64,000 nt of DNA from Anaeramoeba flamelloides. Taxonomy: Eukaryota > Metamonada > Anaeramoebidae. The position numbers and the translations under genes are program-made. Below the pieces are notes generated by a model. It was not told where the DNA came from. It ran no database searches and saw nothing but the letters and a program-made list of their open reading frames with translations. Positions within the stretch are counted from its first letter, which is position 1. The number at the start of each line of letters is the position of its first letter. Shown here piece by piece: positions 11,565-23,553 of this stretch. The DNA is taken from the NCBI GenBank assembly GCA_027625915.1, contig JANTQA010000057.1:9920001-9984000 (forward strand), given 5' to 3'.

Positions 11565-14500
11565 ATGACAAATAATTTTGATTTGAATTTAATTATTAAA
11601 GAGGGAAAATATGAAGAATTCCAAAGGCTGTTAAATGAATCAAAAATAAGTGTTAACGAGAAAGTACCAAAAACCCCATACACGTTATTACATATGAGCA
11701 TTTTAAGGCAACAGCCCAAGATGGCTTTGTTCCTGATTTCAAGAGGAGCTGACATTAAATTGAAAGGGCCCAATTCAAGGACTGCGTTGCACTTTGCATG
11801 TTTAAAAGGGCAAACAGAGGTTGTGGCTGAATTAATTAAACAAGGAGCAGAAATTAATTCGCTGGACTCAAATAACATGACTCCTACGCATGCACTAATT
11901 CTTTGCCGTGGCGATGTTTCAGAGATACTGGATCTTTTAATTGAAAGCAAATGTGATTTGACGATCAAAGACTCGTCTGGGAGGACGCCATTCCAGATGA
12001 GCATCTTTTGTAACGAGAAAAAAAAAACGCAATTACTGTTGTCAAGAGGAGCCGTTTCAACACTCCCAACCAACTCAAAATTATTAAAAATCTCGACTGT
12101 TGGTTCAAGAATGTTGGCCATATGGGTGATTGAGGAGGACAAGAAAGGCAAATCTGGCAGCACAAACAGTTCCGATTCCGACTCTGAAACGGAAAAAAAC
12201 ATCCCAGCTATTATGGTTACAGAATCTGAAAAAGATGGCAAGGGAGGCAACACAGTCAAAAAAATGGTTTTTGAAACAAGGGTGTCTCGTTCAAGGATGA
12301 CAGATTATGAGCAATTAAAGGATTTGGATCGCTCTGTCTCAAAAGTACGAAAAAGTAGGACAAGAGTTTCTAAAAAAGCTAACAAAAACCCAAGATCAAA
12401 ATCTCACATACCACAAAGCAAAAAACTGTTAACGTCAAATTCCCAATCAAAACTAAAACCAAAATCAAAATCAAGAACAAGAACAAAACCAAAATCTAAA
12501 TCTAAAACAAAACCAAAATCCAGATCCAGATCCAGATCAAGATCAAGATCCAGAAGCAGATCTAGATCCAGATCCAGAAGCAGATCTAGATCCAGATCCA
12601 GATCAAAAAAAAAAAATAATTCTTCAGAATCAAGATCAGAATCATCTTCTTATTCAGGATCAAGAACAGGATCATCGTCCTATTCAGAATCAAGATCAAG
12701 AACTTCAGAAACGTCATCATCAGAAAATGATGGGACTTATTCTTCAAGTGAAGAAAAAATTAATAAAAATTTATCAAAAAGAGAAATTCAAAAAATTAGG
12801 AGAAAAAGAAGAAGAAGAAAAAGAGAAGAAAAAAAATTACAAAAAGAAAGAAAAAAAGAGGAATATCGAAAAATGGTATCAAAAAGAAAAAAGTTAATCA
12901 GAGAACAAACAAAAGAAAGAAAAGAGGCAAATAAAATTATTAACAAATTAAACAACAAATTACAAAATGAAGACGAAAATGATGAAGAAAATGAATCTCA
13001 AAGAGGGGAAGAAGAAGAGAAATTATTGAATGAATTAAAGCCAATTATTGAAAAAACTGAAAATTTAATAAAAAAAAAAATCAAACAGGTAAATGATGAA
13101 ACAAAAAGAACTGAAGATGATAAAAAGCAGTCAAAAGAATTCTATGAACAATTTGAATTAGATTTAGATTTAATTGAAGAATCAGAACAAGATTTTGAAG
13201 ACTTTTTAACTATTATTGATCAATTTGAAAAGCCAATCAATAAATTAAAAAGCAAAGAAAAGCTGAAAACCCAGGAAAAAGAAGCACTTGAAAAATTCAT
13301 TCACAGTTTAAAAGAATATGAAATAAGAAGTGAAAAAAAGACATGAAGAAAGAAAAAAAACGAAAGGAAATCAGGAATAAAAAAAATTGAAAAACAAAAA
13401 AAGCTCTTAAATAAAATGAAAAAACTTCGAGATGAAAAAATTAAAGCGAAAAAAAGAAGAAGAAAAGAAAGGAAAGAAAATAAAATTAAATTTGCACAAC
13501 AAAAAAGAAAAAATAGAAAATTTTCAAAAAAAATTGAAAAAGAAAAGCAATTGTTACACAAGCAATTGATTAAATCAAGAAAAATGAAAAAAGGAAGGTC
13601 AAATAAGAGTATTAAAAAAATTCTATTTGGTATTGAAAAAAAAAAAAAACAAAAATTTGAAGACGAAGGTGAAAATGAAAATGAAAATGAAAATGAAAAT
13701 GAAAATGAAAATGAAAATGAGATCAAAGAAGAAGAAATAAAAAAATTATTAAACAAATTAGAAAAAAATATAAATATTTATAAAGATAATATATTAATCA
13801 GTGAAGAACATTATCCACAATTTAAACCAGAAATGGAAGAAAGAATTGAAAAAAGTATAATTGATCCAATAAAAATTCTTGATGACGCTTCAAATCTGTT
13901 AATAAGATCATTGACCTTAAAAAAAAATGAGCATAAAGAATTTGTTGAAAAATTAGCGAGAAAAAAATCAAAAATTAAAAATCTTTAATCAGGGAAAAAG
14001 AAGAATTAAATACGGAAATCCAAGTTGAAATGAAAAGGATCCAAGAAGAACAAGAAAAGGAAGAAAAATTAAAAATGGAAGAATCTGAAAAAAGAAAAAA
14101 AGAAAAACTTCTCAGAAGGAAAGAAAGAGAAGAAAAAAGGAAAGAAATTAGGAAAAAAAAAAAGAAAAAAAATTAACCAAAAGAAATATCAAAAGATAAA
14201 AAAAGAAAGAAATTATATCAAGAAAGAAAAAATAAAAGAAATCCAGGAAAAAATAATCAGAATAAATAAATTATTGTTAAAAATCAACAATGATGAACAA
14301 GAAGAACAACAAAATGAGAATGTTATTCAAGAATTAGAAGCAATATTAACTAATATATCTAAAATACCAACCAAGGAAAAAAAAATCAAAATTTATGAAA
14401 CAGAACAACAATTAGACGAAGAAATTGAAAAAATGGAAAACCAGGTTCTTGAAACAATGGAAGAAACAATCCAAACTTTGATTGAATTAGAAAATTATCT

Positions 14501-15950
14501 TAAAAAAGAAAATATACCCGAACAAGAACGAAAAGAAGAATTAATAAACTTTAAAAGCAAATTAGAAAAATTAAGTAATAAGAATAAAGAAACTAAAAAG
14601 GCAAAAAGGAATTTAAGAGAAAAAAAATGGTTTGAAAAACAACATGAAAGAGAAAATAAAATGAAGCTTTATTTAAAAAATCAAGAAAATAAATTCCGTG
14701 AAAAAATGGAAAAGCATCAAAAAATCCTTGATACCCCTATTTTAATTGAAAAAGAAAATTTAGAAAAGGAACAATTAGCCAAACAACAAATAAAGGAGAA
14801 CGAAATCGGGTTAAAAAAGGCACTAGCAATAAGAACTCATAGTCAAATCAAGAAGCCAACAGTTATAACGATAAATATAAATAAATCAAAATTAACAACA
14901 GATAATAAACGAAGTAAAAGTCAGGATAAGAACGAGAAGGGAAAGGGCAAGGAGAAGGGAAGGAGTAAGGAGAGGAGTAAAAAAAATAATAAGGATAAAG
15001 ATGATAAGAAAAACAAAAAATCAAAAAGTAGATCAAAAAGTAGATATAAATCTTCATCAGAATCAACAGATAAAACAGCATCTTCAACAGAAAAATCAAC
15101 AGAAAAATCAACCGGATCATCAGCAGGATCTTCGTCCTTGTCTTCATCGGAAACTGATGATTCTAATAAGAAAAAAAAAGATGGAAAAGATAAAAGAAGA
15201 AATAAAAATCGAGTTGGCAATAAAGATAAAAGGAAGAAAGAAGAAAAAGGAAAAATAGAAGAAAAAGAAAATATTAAAGATAATATGGAAAAAAAAGAAG
15301 AAATAACAAAAAAGGAAATAGCAAAGCGATCATTAAGAACATTCAAATATTTAGTAAAACAAAAACTACCAATTAATGGAAATGATTATACAGGGAAGTC
15401 CCCAATTCATTCTTGTTCAATTTTTTGGAAATTATAAAACATTAAAATATTTAATAAAAAAAAATCTGTGAATCCAAACGTCAAAGACAAATATGGAAAC
15501 ACACCACTCTATTATGCAACTTTCCATGGACATTTGAAAATCATCAAATTTTTAAAAGCAAACGGAGGAAACATGAAAAATATAAATAAAAACAGTGAAA
15601 CCTGTTTACATGCAGCAATATGGGGACGCTATAAATATCAAGGTGTCTGGGAGCAAGACCAATTAATCAGATTTGAAACAATTTTAAATTATCTTGGCAC
15701 ATTAAAACTTGGAACCAAAAGAATCAAAACTGAAAAAAAATTCAGAAACCAAAATTATGTCACTAAAAGAAGAATGAAAGAAAAAAACTGGGATGAAATT
15801 GAAATGATGTTTTTTGATAATAGTAAATCTAAATCTTTAATTAAAAAACAAAAAAAAAAAAAAAAAAAAAAAATTCTTAAAAGAATTAAAAGGGATTTAT
15901 TAAACAAGAAAATATTTTATTATTTTTACTTTAATATCTTCATTTCTTAA
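11565..15950 (+). CDS. Ankyrin / SR-rich / coiled-coil protein, interrupted frame
   Basis: One gene of about 1,460 codons. The first ATG in good context is 11565; an in-frame ATG at 11454 would add only a K/N/T-rich leader. Order: N-terminal ankyrin repeats (residues about 25-165, for example SRTALHFACLKGQTEVV), an acidic linker, an Arg-Ser dipeptide tract (about 318-347, RSRSRSRS), then about 850 residues of K/E-rich coiled coil, an (EN)n tract (13676-13722), a second SR/S-rich patch, and C-terminal ankyrin repeats (KYGNTPLYYATFHGHLKII at 15487-15543). Stops occur at 13344-13346, 13986-13988 and 15435-15437, yet every long open segment is in the same frame. Short intervening pieces read sensibly only one base out of phase. 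It may be a decaying gene, or carry homopolymer errors. The C-terminal end after a run of about 20 A at 15850 is uncertain. Ankyrins bind proteins; SR tracts suggest a nuclear or RNA-related role (inference). Confidence 0.7.
13676..13722 (+). repeat. GAAAAT hexanucleotide repeat inside the ankyrin gene
   Basis: About seven or eight tandem GAAAAT units, encoding Glu-Asn dipeptides in the coiled-coil region. In-frame hexamer expansion is a plausible source of the length variation common in such linkers. Confidence 0.85.
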
Positions 15951-16660
15951 TTCCATCATTTTTTTTCAAAAAGATATTTTTTTTATTTATTTAATTTATT
16001 AATTTTACTAATTTTTTTTTTTTGGGATCAAGATTTTCCTTCTTTTTTAAAAATAAAAAAACCTATTATTTGATTTTAGTTTCAGAGAAATTGTTTTAAC
16101 TTCCTATTTTTCTATAAAAGAAAAATAAATAAAAAGTATTTAACATTGAAACACACAAAATACAGAAGGAATTTTCCATTTTATTCAAAATCAAATTTTT
16201 CAAGTAATTAATCTATGGAGAGAATAACATGTTTCTAAAAAAGCTAAATAACTTAAAATCAAAAAATAATTCTTTAAAGTCTGCATATTATTTTTTAATC
16301 GTTTCTTGATAACAGAAATCTCTAAAGTGCTGCTTTTAAAAAATTAAATTTGGAGAAAGTAATTTATATAATTTTTTATGGTGATCTATATTTTGAGATA
16401 TAAGTTTAAACCCTTTCACTTTTTATTTTCCGATTATATTCATATAATACTTAACAAATAGTATAACCAGATATCGGGAAAAATTCCGCAAATCTAAATA
16501 TTCTAAGGATCTCAAAAAATAATGAAAATAATAATTATTTTTTATTTTTTTATACTTTTTAACTTTTTCCAAATTTCCCTTTTTAAGTTGTTTGGGTTCC
16601 TCCTCTTTTTGTTTTTTTAGGTGCTTGGAGATGTTCAAGGAATAAAAAACTATCATAAGA

Positions 16661-16914
16661 ATTGGTGGACTTGGTCATGACTAACCTAACCAAACTTGTT
16701 AATGATCAGATCTAAAATGAATTGAGCTGGACTTATGCAACTGAACTGAATCCAACGAATGCGATCTGAAGCCAACCAAAGTGAACCGAATTGGACTTTA
16801 CGTATAATCTGTCGAGACGTTACCTGGACTTGGTTTTTGCTGTCGAGTCGGTAACTTGTACTGGGATTTTGCGAAAACAAGATTTGGGAAACTTGCAAAA
16901 AAAAAAAAAAAAAA
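16661..16914 (+). repeat. GC-richer island ending in poly(A), SINE-like or decayed satellite
   Basis: About 235 bp with clearly higher G+C than its surroundings, rich in CCAA/GAAC/GGACTT words and followed directly by A18. GGACTT recurs at 16667, 16729, 16793 and 16826 (spacings 62, 64 and 33), hinting at a decayed tandem array of about 32 bp. A short unit with a 3' A-run could also be a SINE. No flanking target duplication or convincing tRNA promoter boxes were found. Confidence 0.4.
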
Positions 16915-18227
16915 GCAACTCAATTTTGTAAAACCAAATCTTATTCTTAAAACCTTAGAACTTTATAGAATCAAACCATCTATAAAGTTTCTAAAAAACT
17001 TAATAAAGTAACCTATTTCATTTGATCTATAGTTGTTCAAATATTTAGATCTCTTTATTAAAACAAGAAATTATTGAAAATATTGATCATTTTTTATGGG
17101 TCTATCCTTCCGATGAAAAAGATAGATTAATATTTCATAACAAATTAAAAAAAAAAAAAAAATCTTAATGAATTAATTTAAAACAAACACTTTGAAACTA
17201 TTTTCATTAAATAATAATCGTGAAATCTATGATTTTACGCTTAAATTTCTGAAAGGGAATTTAAGTAAAAGGGTATCCAGAGTGTAATTTACACTTCTTC
17301 AACAATAAAAAAAAAAAAAATAATAATTATTTTTTTTTAAAAATTCAATTTTAGAATCGAGAATTCCATTTTTCATTGGTATTTCTAATATAAATTTTTA
17401 TTTACCAGTGTCAAGTTTTAAAAATAAATTGATTTTATTTGATTAATCCCTTTTTAAATTTATTAAACAAGTTAATTAATTAAATTGCTTTTTTAACCTT
17501 ATTTGAAACGTTTTAGTAACTTATTTATTATTAATAGAATAACAAAACCACAGTGTGTTTTTATCTTACAAAAGTTCCATAATGATTTCTAGATAATTCT
17601 TTTGAATTTTAATATTTATAAATATATCCTTATTTTGAGAAGTATTAAAATAGAATTTATTAAAACATTTTTTTACAATATTCACTCAGCTTCAACAAAT
17701 CAAATCAACAAAATATATCTGAAGGATTAAATCAAAAAAACCTATTTCTATGACCTTTTCAATCTTTTGAAATTTGTATTTTAGTGAATTTTAAAAAATA
17801 TTTGATTTCAAAATAATTATCCATTTCAAAGTCAAAAGTTAATTAAGTATTTTTATTTCAATTCCTTATAAGTTTTAGTAAAAGGAATAATTATTTAGAA
17901 TTGTGAGATTCTATTTTATACGATTAAATTACAAATAATGATATTTGTTTTCATACTTGTGTTAAAAATTAATTTGAATTTCGTAACTTTGTAACTTTTC
18001 AAATATTTATAATATATTTTAGAATTCGAAAAATCCTAATTTGATCATCCAAAGATCTTCAAATAAACAAGTAATTTTGAAAAATAAACTAAAAGAAATA
18101 AAACAAACCAGTGATCAGATCAAAAGATATTTTTCTTGTTTTCTATATTTGGTGGGTAGGTTGAAAATTTACATCAACAAAACGTATATATTTCAGGAAT
18201 AACCCTTGAATCGAACTTATTTTTATA

Positions 18228-18448
18228 AGCCAAATTTCAAAATTAGGCGAAAACTTTATTATTATTATTATTTTTTTTCATTTGTCTTTCAAAAAATAAA
18301 ATTATTACATTATATTTTTATTTATTAATCTATATTGGTTATTATCTCTAAAAACTTTAGTAAAATACATTCTTATTCAAAAAAAAAAAAAAAAATTAAA
18401 CAAATGTTTTTCTGATGAAAAATCTGCCACTATTTTTGAAATTTAGCT
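18228..18448 (-). mobile_element. Family D MITE, copy 1
   Basis: Terminal inverted repeats 'agccaaatttcaaaa' and its inverse, flanked by TA. The whole unit matches 29654-29883 in reverse orientation, including the block 'gattaataaataaaaata' and the 'gcagatttttcatca' segment near one end. Confidence 0.65.
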
Positions 18449-19195
18449 TATTGGTTTTACTAACAATACAAATACCCAGAATAATAGATATCATTAAATG
18501 TATCCTATATTTTTAATTCCCATTAGTTAAAACACTTTTTTGACAGAATAATTTTTCAAAACTGCAGTTTAAATTCAAAATATTTCACAAAAAGGTTAAA
18601 TATAAAATATACCATCTAAAGATTATTTCGGATTTGTTTTTTTTTTTTTGATCTAAGTACTATTATTCCGTTTAAAATTTTAGAGTAAGTTCAATTAAAA
18701 TAAATTTCTTATACCAGAAGTCAACATTTTCACTTTTTTTTTAATTTAAAATTGGATCTGAAAATTTTCTTGTTTATTTGGATATAGTTTTTTTTGATTT
18801 TTGTGTATTTAAATTGCTTGGTTTCAAAACAATTTATTAGATTTTTTACAAACATAAAATAAAAATGTCACAATAGAATGTTGTGATAGCAACAAAAATT
18901 AAACTATTTAAGATTCCCCAATAGGAGATTAAAGAAATCAGCATAACATTCTATTTATGGAATTAAATTTTACTTGTGAAATTAAAATTAAAAAAATTTT
19001 TTTCAACAAGTACTTTGAATACTAAAAAGCAACTATACACATCCAATCTAAAAAATATTGTTTTTCAAATCTTCTTTCAAATTATTAAAAAGTGAAAATT
19101 TTGACTTTATGGTGACTACTCCCTTAAAAGCTAAAAAATGTATTTAGCATGAAAATAAATTTAAACCCACAACAATTTTAAATCTTTATCGTTTA

Positions 19196-19358
19196 CTGGT
19201 ATTTGAATTTAAATTCGAAAGATCTTCTCTTCACTTTCAATTTACTTATGGAAAATGAGCCACAAATTACTACCTTCTTGTTTGAGTACTCGATTTATAA
19301 AAAGGAAAATAATTAAAAAGGAAGTGAAAAATTTTCACATTTTTATTTCAAATACAAG
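19196..19358. mobile_element. Family E MITE, copy 1
   Basis: A short palindromic element of about 164 bp. The terminal repeat reads CTGGTATTTGAAT and then runs into a 'cacttcattttcattt'-like inner arm; the ends are TA-flanked. Six copies were found in this window. This one ends with a slightly diverged 'caaatacaag'. Confidence 0.65.
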
Positions 19359-19550
19359 TAATTGCTGTACTATTTTGAATTAAATCGAAATTTTGAGGTT
19401 TATTGCTTGAAGGAAAAGGAAATTTATTTTGACTTGTTTGTGTTTGGTTTTATTTTTAATTCTGCATCAAAATACTTTTGTTTGAAAAATTTTTTGAGAA
19501 ACAAAACAACTTTTTATTTCTAAAGAATTTCAAAAATGAATTTTAAATCG

Positions 19551-20114
19551 CTATTTTTCTTTTTTCTTTGAATTTTCCTTTTTTTTTGATTTGATAAATT
19601 GATTTGTTTGAATAATTTCAGCAAACCCGTGTCCTAGAGTTCGTAGTGTAGCCTTTTGAAACTTTTCCGAGCTTGTCCAATTTGCGTCACTTACAAAAAG
19701 AACATTAAAATTGCGTATAAAAGCGGAACGAGCTGTTGTTTCACAACACAAATGCGTCATTACACCACAAACAACAACTGTGTCTACACTTTTGTTGTCA
19801 AGCTTTTCTTTGAGTGGGGTTTTATAAAAGCTATCGTATGTTGTTTTTTCATCAATTCTGACATCATTTTCAAGATCAATTTGCTCTTCAATTTCCTTCA
19901 TTAATTTCCAGTCCTTCTTGCCAAAAGTAATTGGTAAGTTCCATCTTTTATTAATTAGAGATTCAGGATCAGGATCTTGGTGTTGTGTAAAGAAAACTGG
20001 ACAGTTATTCTCATGAAAGAAAGTGATCAGCTTCGTTATATTCTCCAATATACATTTACCACCATCCTTGAACCTATTTTGCATATCAACAACTATTAAT
20101 GCAATTCTTTCCAT
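19551..20114 (-). CDS. Isochorismatase-like cysteine hydrolase
   Basis: 187 residues, intronless, near the usual length of this superfamily (180-220). The visible catalytic triad is Asp10 in IVVDMQNRF, Lys90 in DEKTTYDSF, and Cys123 in GVMTHLCCETTARSAF. The family signature GV-x-T-x-x-C-x-x-x-T is intact. Members hydrolyse amide or vinyl-ether bonds; close relatives include nicotinamidases, isochorismatases and biuret or N-carbamoyl amidases, and the substrate cannot be told from sequence. The FTQHQDPDP segment holds potential metal-site His/Asp residues as in nicotinamidases. The C terminus is a short Lys/Ser tail. No signal peptide or membrane segment is seen, so it is probably cytosolic. 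A bacterial-type origin by transfer is possible but unproven. Start ATG gives MERIALIVVD; stop TAG. Confidence 0.92.
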   Translation of the reverse strand: MERIALIVVDMQNRFKDGGKCILENITKLITFFHENNCPVFFTQHQDPDPESLINKRWNLPITFGKKDWKLMKEIEEQIDLENDVRIDEKTTYDSFYKTPLKEKLDNKSVDTVVVCGVMTHLCCETTARSAFIRNFNVLFVSDANWTSSEKFQKATLRTLGHGFAEIIQTNQFIKSKKKENSKKKEK

Positions 20115-22148
20115 TTTTTTTTGTTTGTAAAACCCAAATAAAACCAGTCTTTGATAAAACAGAAAAGTGAAAAAAATGAATTTTGTCAGATTAAGTCAAT
20201 ATAAAAATAGCACAAAAATTGTTGGTTACTTTTTTTACTTAAGGGACCATTCTTCTCAGACAACCAGGCAAAATTTTAAAATATGTTATTGAGTGTTATC
20301 TCTACTACAAATTTTGTATATTCCAAGTGTCAAAAAATTCGGATCGACTAAGAAAGCCATAAAAGAAAATTAGTTTAGTGAGATCAATTTTTTTTTTCGT
20401 TTTAAATAGAAAAAGAAAAAATTAGTAAAATTGAATATTATTTTTTACATTATAAAAAGTTTTTTTACTCTTTTTTATTCATGTTTTTAAAACTATTACA
20501 CGACAAAAAGTCTTTATTATAAGTAATATTAATTGAAAGATTTTTTCTTTTTTCTAATAACACTTTTGGATAAAAAAAAAAATCCCTATATTCAACATTT
20601 TGAAAAAAATATTAGGATTATTTTAATAAGGATAGTTTTCAACATTAAATTTATCAAGTCTTTTACAAATTTTACTTTTATATTTTGTTTTTGTTTTAAG
20701 ATGAAATTGTGTTTTTATTCAAAGATGAAATTTGATTTTTTTCAAAATAAAATTTTCTTTAAGATATTTTCGAATTAGGTTATTTTATCCTCAAAATTCA
20801 AAATCATTTATTTTCTGACAAATATGATTTAAAATATTATTACGATACTTATGAATAAGACCATACAATTTTATTAAAACAATTTTCAAAATTGAAACTT
20901 TTTTTTGCAATTTTTTTTCATTTTTTTAAAAACCAGAAAACAACTTTTTCAAAAACATTAGAAAAAAAATTTTTTTTTGCATAATAGATCTCAATTTAAT
21001 TGATAAATTGAAGTTAATTTTATATCAAATATTCATTTATTGAATCACCTATACCACAATTATTATTATTGGCTAAGATTTGAATTGGAATATTAATCAA
21101 ACAAAAAGAAACCCAATAAAAAATTTGCTTTCAAAATCAATACTTTCCAACATAAAACGAAAAATATGTTTCCCCATTTTCAAGAATTAACTTAATTCTT
21201 AAAGAAAATAATATGTTACTTTTTTTCCTTTTATATTGGAAAGATGGTAAATTTTGAATTTCAAAAAAGAGACTCCAATCAATAAATTTATAAATGAGGT
21301 TAACTCATCCATTTCATAAGTCGAAACACAAATTACAAAAAAAAATTTTCAAGATCTTGACAAGATATCATTTTATTTTCAAAAATGACTAATAACTTAA
21401 CAAAGCTTTTGTTTTTTTTGAAATTGTTCCAAATTTTGAAAGGAATTACAAGATATAAATTCAACAACTTTCAATTTTAAAAGTTTTATTGAAGACAAAC
21501 TTGTAAAACCCTGTAATTTAAACTACTTTCCACTTTTTGGTTTTTATAAAAAAGAGTTTCAGGTTATTGAAAGGCAAACAAATATTTTCATTGGTGATAA
21601 ATTTCAAATATCTAATTTAATTCAAAACGTTTTCTTTTGTTAATTATTATTTTAAGCCCTTTTTTTGGCTTACAAAAGTTTGTATCAATTATGTGAAATT
21701 TCAACATATATGAAAGAGTATCAGAAATTGCAATATTGTAGATTGTAAGTCTGAAAATTCAAAAAAGTCTTGAAAGTATTTGTATGGATTGTGCTAAACC
21801 TGTAGTGATTTTCTAACAATAATACAAATGAAAAAAAAACAAAAAGAGAGTCGAGATTGAAATTCTAATTACTTGACAAATACTTCAAGATTCTTATCAT
21901 TTAGGATAGTGTGTTCCTAGAAATTCTATCAAAGGAGATTAAACATAAAAGCCAAACAAACAAATACAGTTACAAACAATAATCTTTAGCTATGGAAAAT
22001 TGTTTTACATGGGATATACTGATATTTGAAATTTAAATGGGAGAAATTTTCACTTTATTTAATTTTTTTATTTTTTGAAAAATTCCTTTTATTTTGAGTT
22101 TAAGATCTTCCCATTCATACAGAAAAAAGTAATAAAAAAATAAATATA

Positions 22149-22511
22149 AAATCTTTTCCAAAAATTGTAACTAACCTGAAATAATAAATTGAAAAAAAAA
22201 AATTATCCTTTAGTATTCAAGAACAATTAATAACTAAATCTGATTTTTAATTCTCTTTTAAGTCATTCTAAATCTATAAAGGCCTGATATATTAAAAATT
22301 AAAAAAAAATAAAACCAAAAACTAAAAAAAAAGTGAGTCACAATTTTTGAAATGAGCATTACGGATTTTTTATTACTTAACTTTCACTGAAAAAAAGTTG
22401 AACAACAAGATTTTTTATGAATAATTAAATTCATTTTCAAAGACATTACATAGTCTCAATTTTCATAGTGATATTTGTCTTTTCGAAGATCTCTTTTTTT
22501 TTTCCACATGA

Positions 22512-22584
<73 letters not shown>

Positions 22585-22760
22585 AAGAAAAACAAAAGAA
22601 AAACAAAAATTTGAAAAAGCAAAAGAAAAATTTGCAAAATTAAAAAAAATGATTATGATCCAAAATTTTGAAAATATTTTTTGTAAAGAATACTGTAATC
22701 AACCCTCAAAACAACTCTCATTAACATTATAAAGCAAGTCAAAATTTATGAAAAATAGTT
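22149..22760 (+). mobile_element. Family F element, copy 1
   Basis: About 612 bp, closely similar along its whole length to 49916-50521 in the same orientation. Ends are TA-flanked with inverted termini: left 'actaacctg' preceded by 'caaaaattgta', right the inverse of 'aactatttttca'. It differs from copy 2 mainly by a 64-nt A run. Open frames on the minus strand in both copies encode only Phe-rich translation of A runs plus a shared KRSCGKKK stretch, and no enzyme is recognised. Confidence 0.75.
22519..22582. repeat. Poly(A) run of about 64 nt
   Basis: Uninterrupted A run inside family F copy 1. The second F copy has a short mixed A/G stretch at the same place, so this is a microsatellite expansion within the element and not a retroposon tail. 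Confidence 0.85.
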
Positions 22761-23553
22761 TAGATCACAAATTTCTTTCTTTGTAAGTTTTAATTTATTA
22801 AAAAATAAAATGAAGTGAAATTTTTTTCCATATCTTATTGGAAACATCTTAAAACGGATTTTTCAAATTCCAATAGATATTGTTTTTTCTTCTTCTCATT
22901 CCAAGAAAATATATAATTCTCAACACCATTGTACATTTAAAGCCAAACTCATTTGGTCAATTAGTTCCTTGATATTTGAAATAAATTTTAAATGAGGTAT
23001 CAAAATTTGTATTAAATTTTACCTAATTTTTCACGATATTATTCTATAAATTTTTATTGTTTTTTTGGGAATAGTTTTCCACTTTAATTGTTCATTTTAG
23101 GAATGAATTTTTCAAGAATAGGACTTTAAGAATCTAATAGTATATTTACATTTGGTTTATTTTCCATTTCTATGATCGATTGAATCCATACAACTTTGTG
23201 ACAAAAAAAAACACAGCTTTTAATTTGAAATAATCTTTAATAATTCTGAACTGGTTATTTAAATAAGAGAATTATTTTGAATTTATAGGTTCGTAAAAAT
23301 GAAATTTGAAGTACCCACCCCATTTATTATTAAAATAAAAGTTTTATGGTGTTTGAAAATAATATCCTTGGATGAAAAATAGGGTATCTCGGGTATCATA
23401 CATATCTTTGAAATTCAGCCAATTCTTTTTTATTTCTTCTTATTCCAATTTAACATCTTAATTAATCTAGAACTGGTTACCCAAGATCAAATATGTTTTG
23501 AAGGTCATCTCATTGACACATTGGTTACTTTTAAATACTGAACTGAAAATGTA

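Larger units (their letters stand above)
15951..19550. other. 3.6-kb intergenic region
   Basis: No gene recognised. It holds a GC-richer island ending in poly(A) (16661-16914), a family D element (18228-18448) and a family E element (19196-19358). The segment 17221-17320 is similar to 29546-29645 in the same orientation. Open frames at 16423-16656 and 16686-16898 (minus) have no motif; the second simply covers the island. Confidence 0.55.

Noticed and set aside
11330-12259. 309-codon open frame on the minus strand
   Set aside because: It lies antisense to the ankyrin repeats and is Phe/Leu/Ser-rich, as expected from the reverse of K/E/S codons. The plus strand has clear ankyrin motifs.
13344-13346. 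TGA recoded as an amino acid
   Set aside because: The other breaks in the same gene are TAA, tryptophans elsewhere are TGG, and a one-base shift explains the sequence around this TGA better.
13988-14273. Introns as the cause of the ankyrin gene interruptions
   Set aside because: No good GT donor and AG acceptor pairs flank the breaks, and the material between them reads as coiled coil in a shifted frame.
16795-16870. tRNA or tRNA-derived SINE promoter
   Set aside because: 'gtcgagtcgg' vaguely resembles a B box, but there is no A box at the right distance and no cloverleaf could be drawn.
22519-22582. Retroposon poly(A) tail
   Set aside because: The same element elsewhere lacks it and continues past the site, so it is internal expansion.
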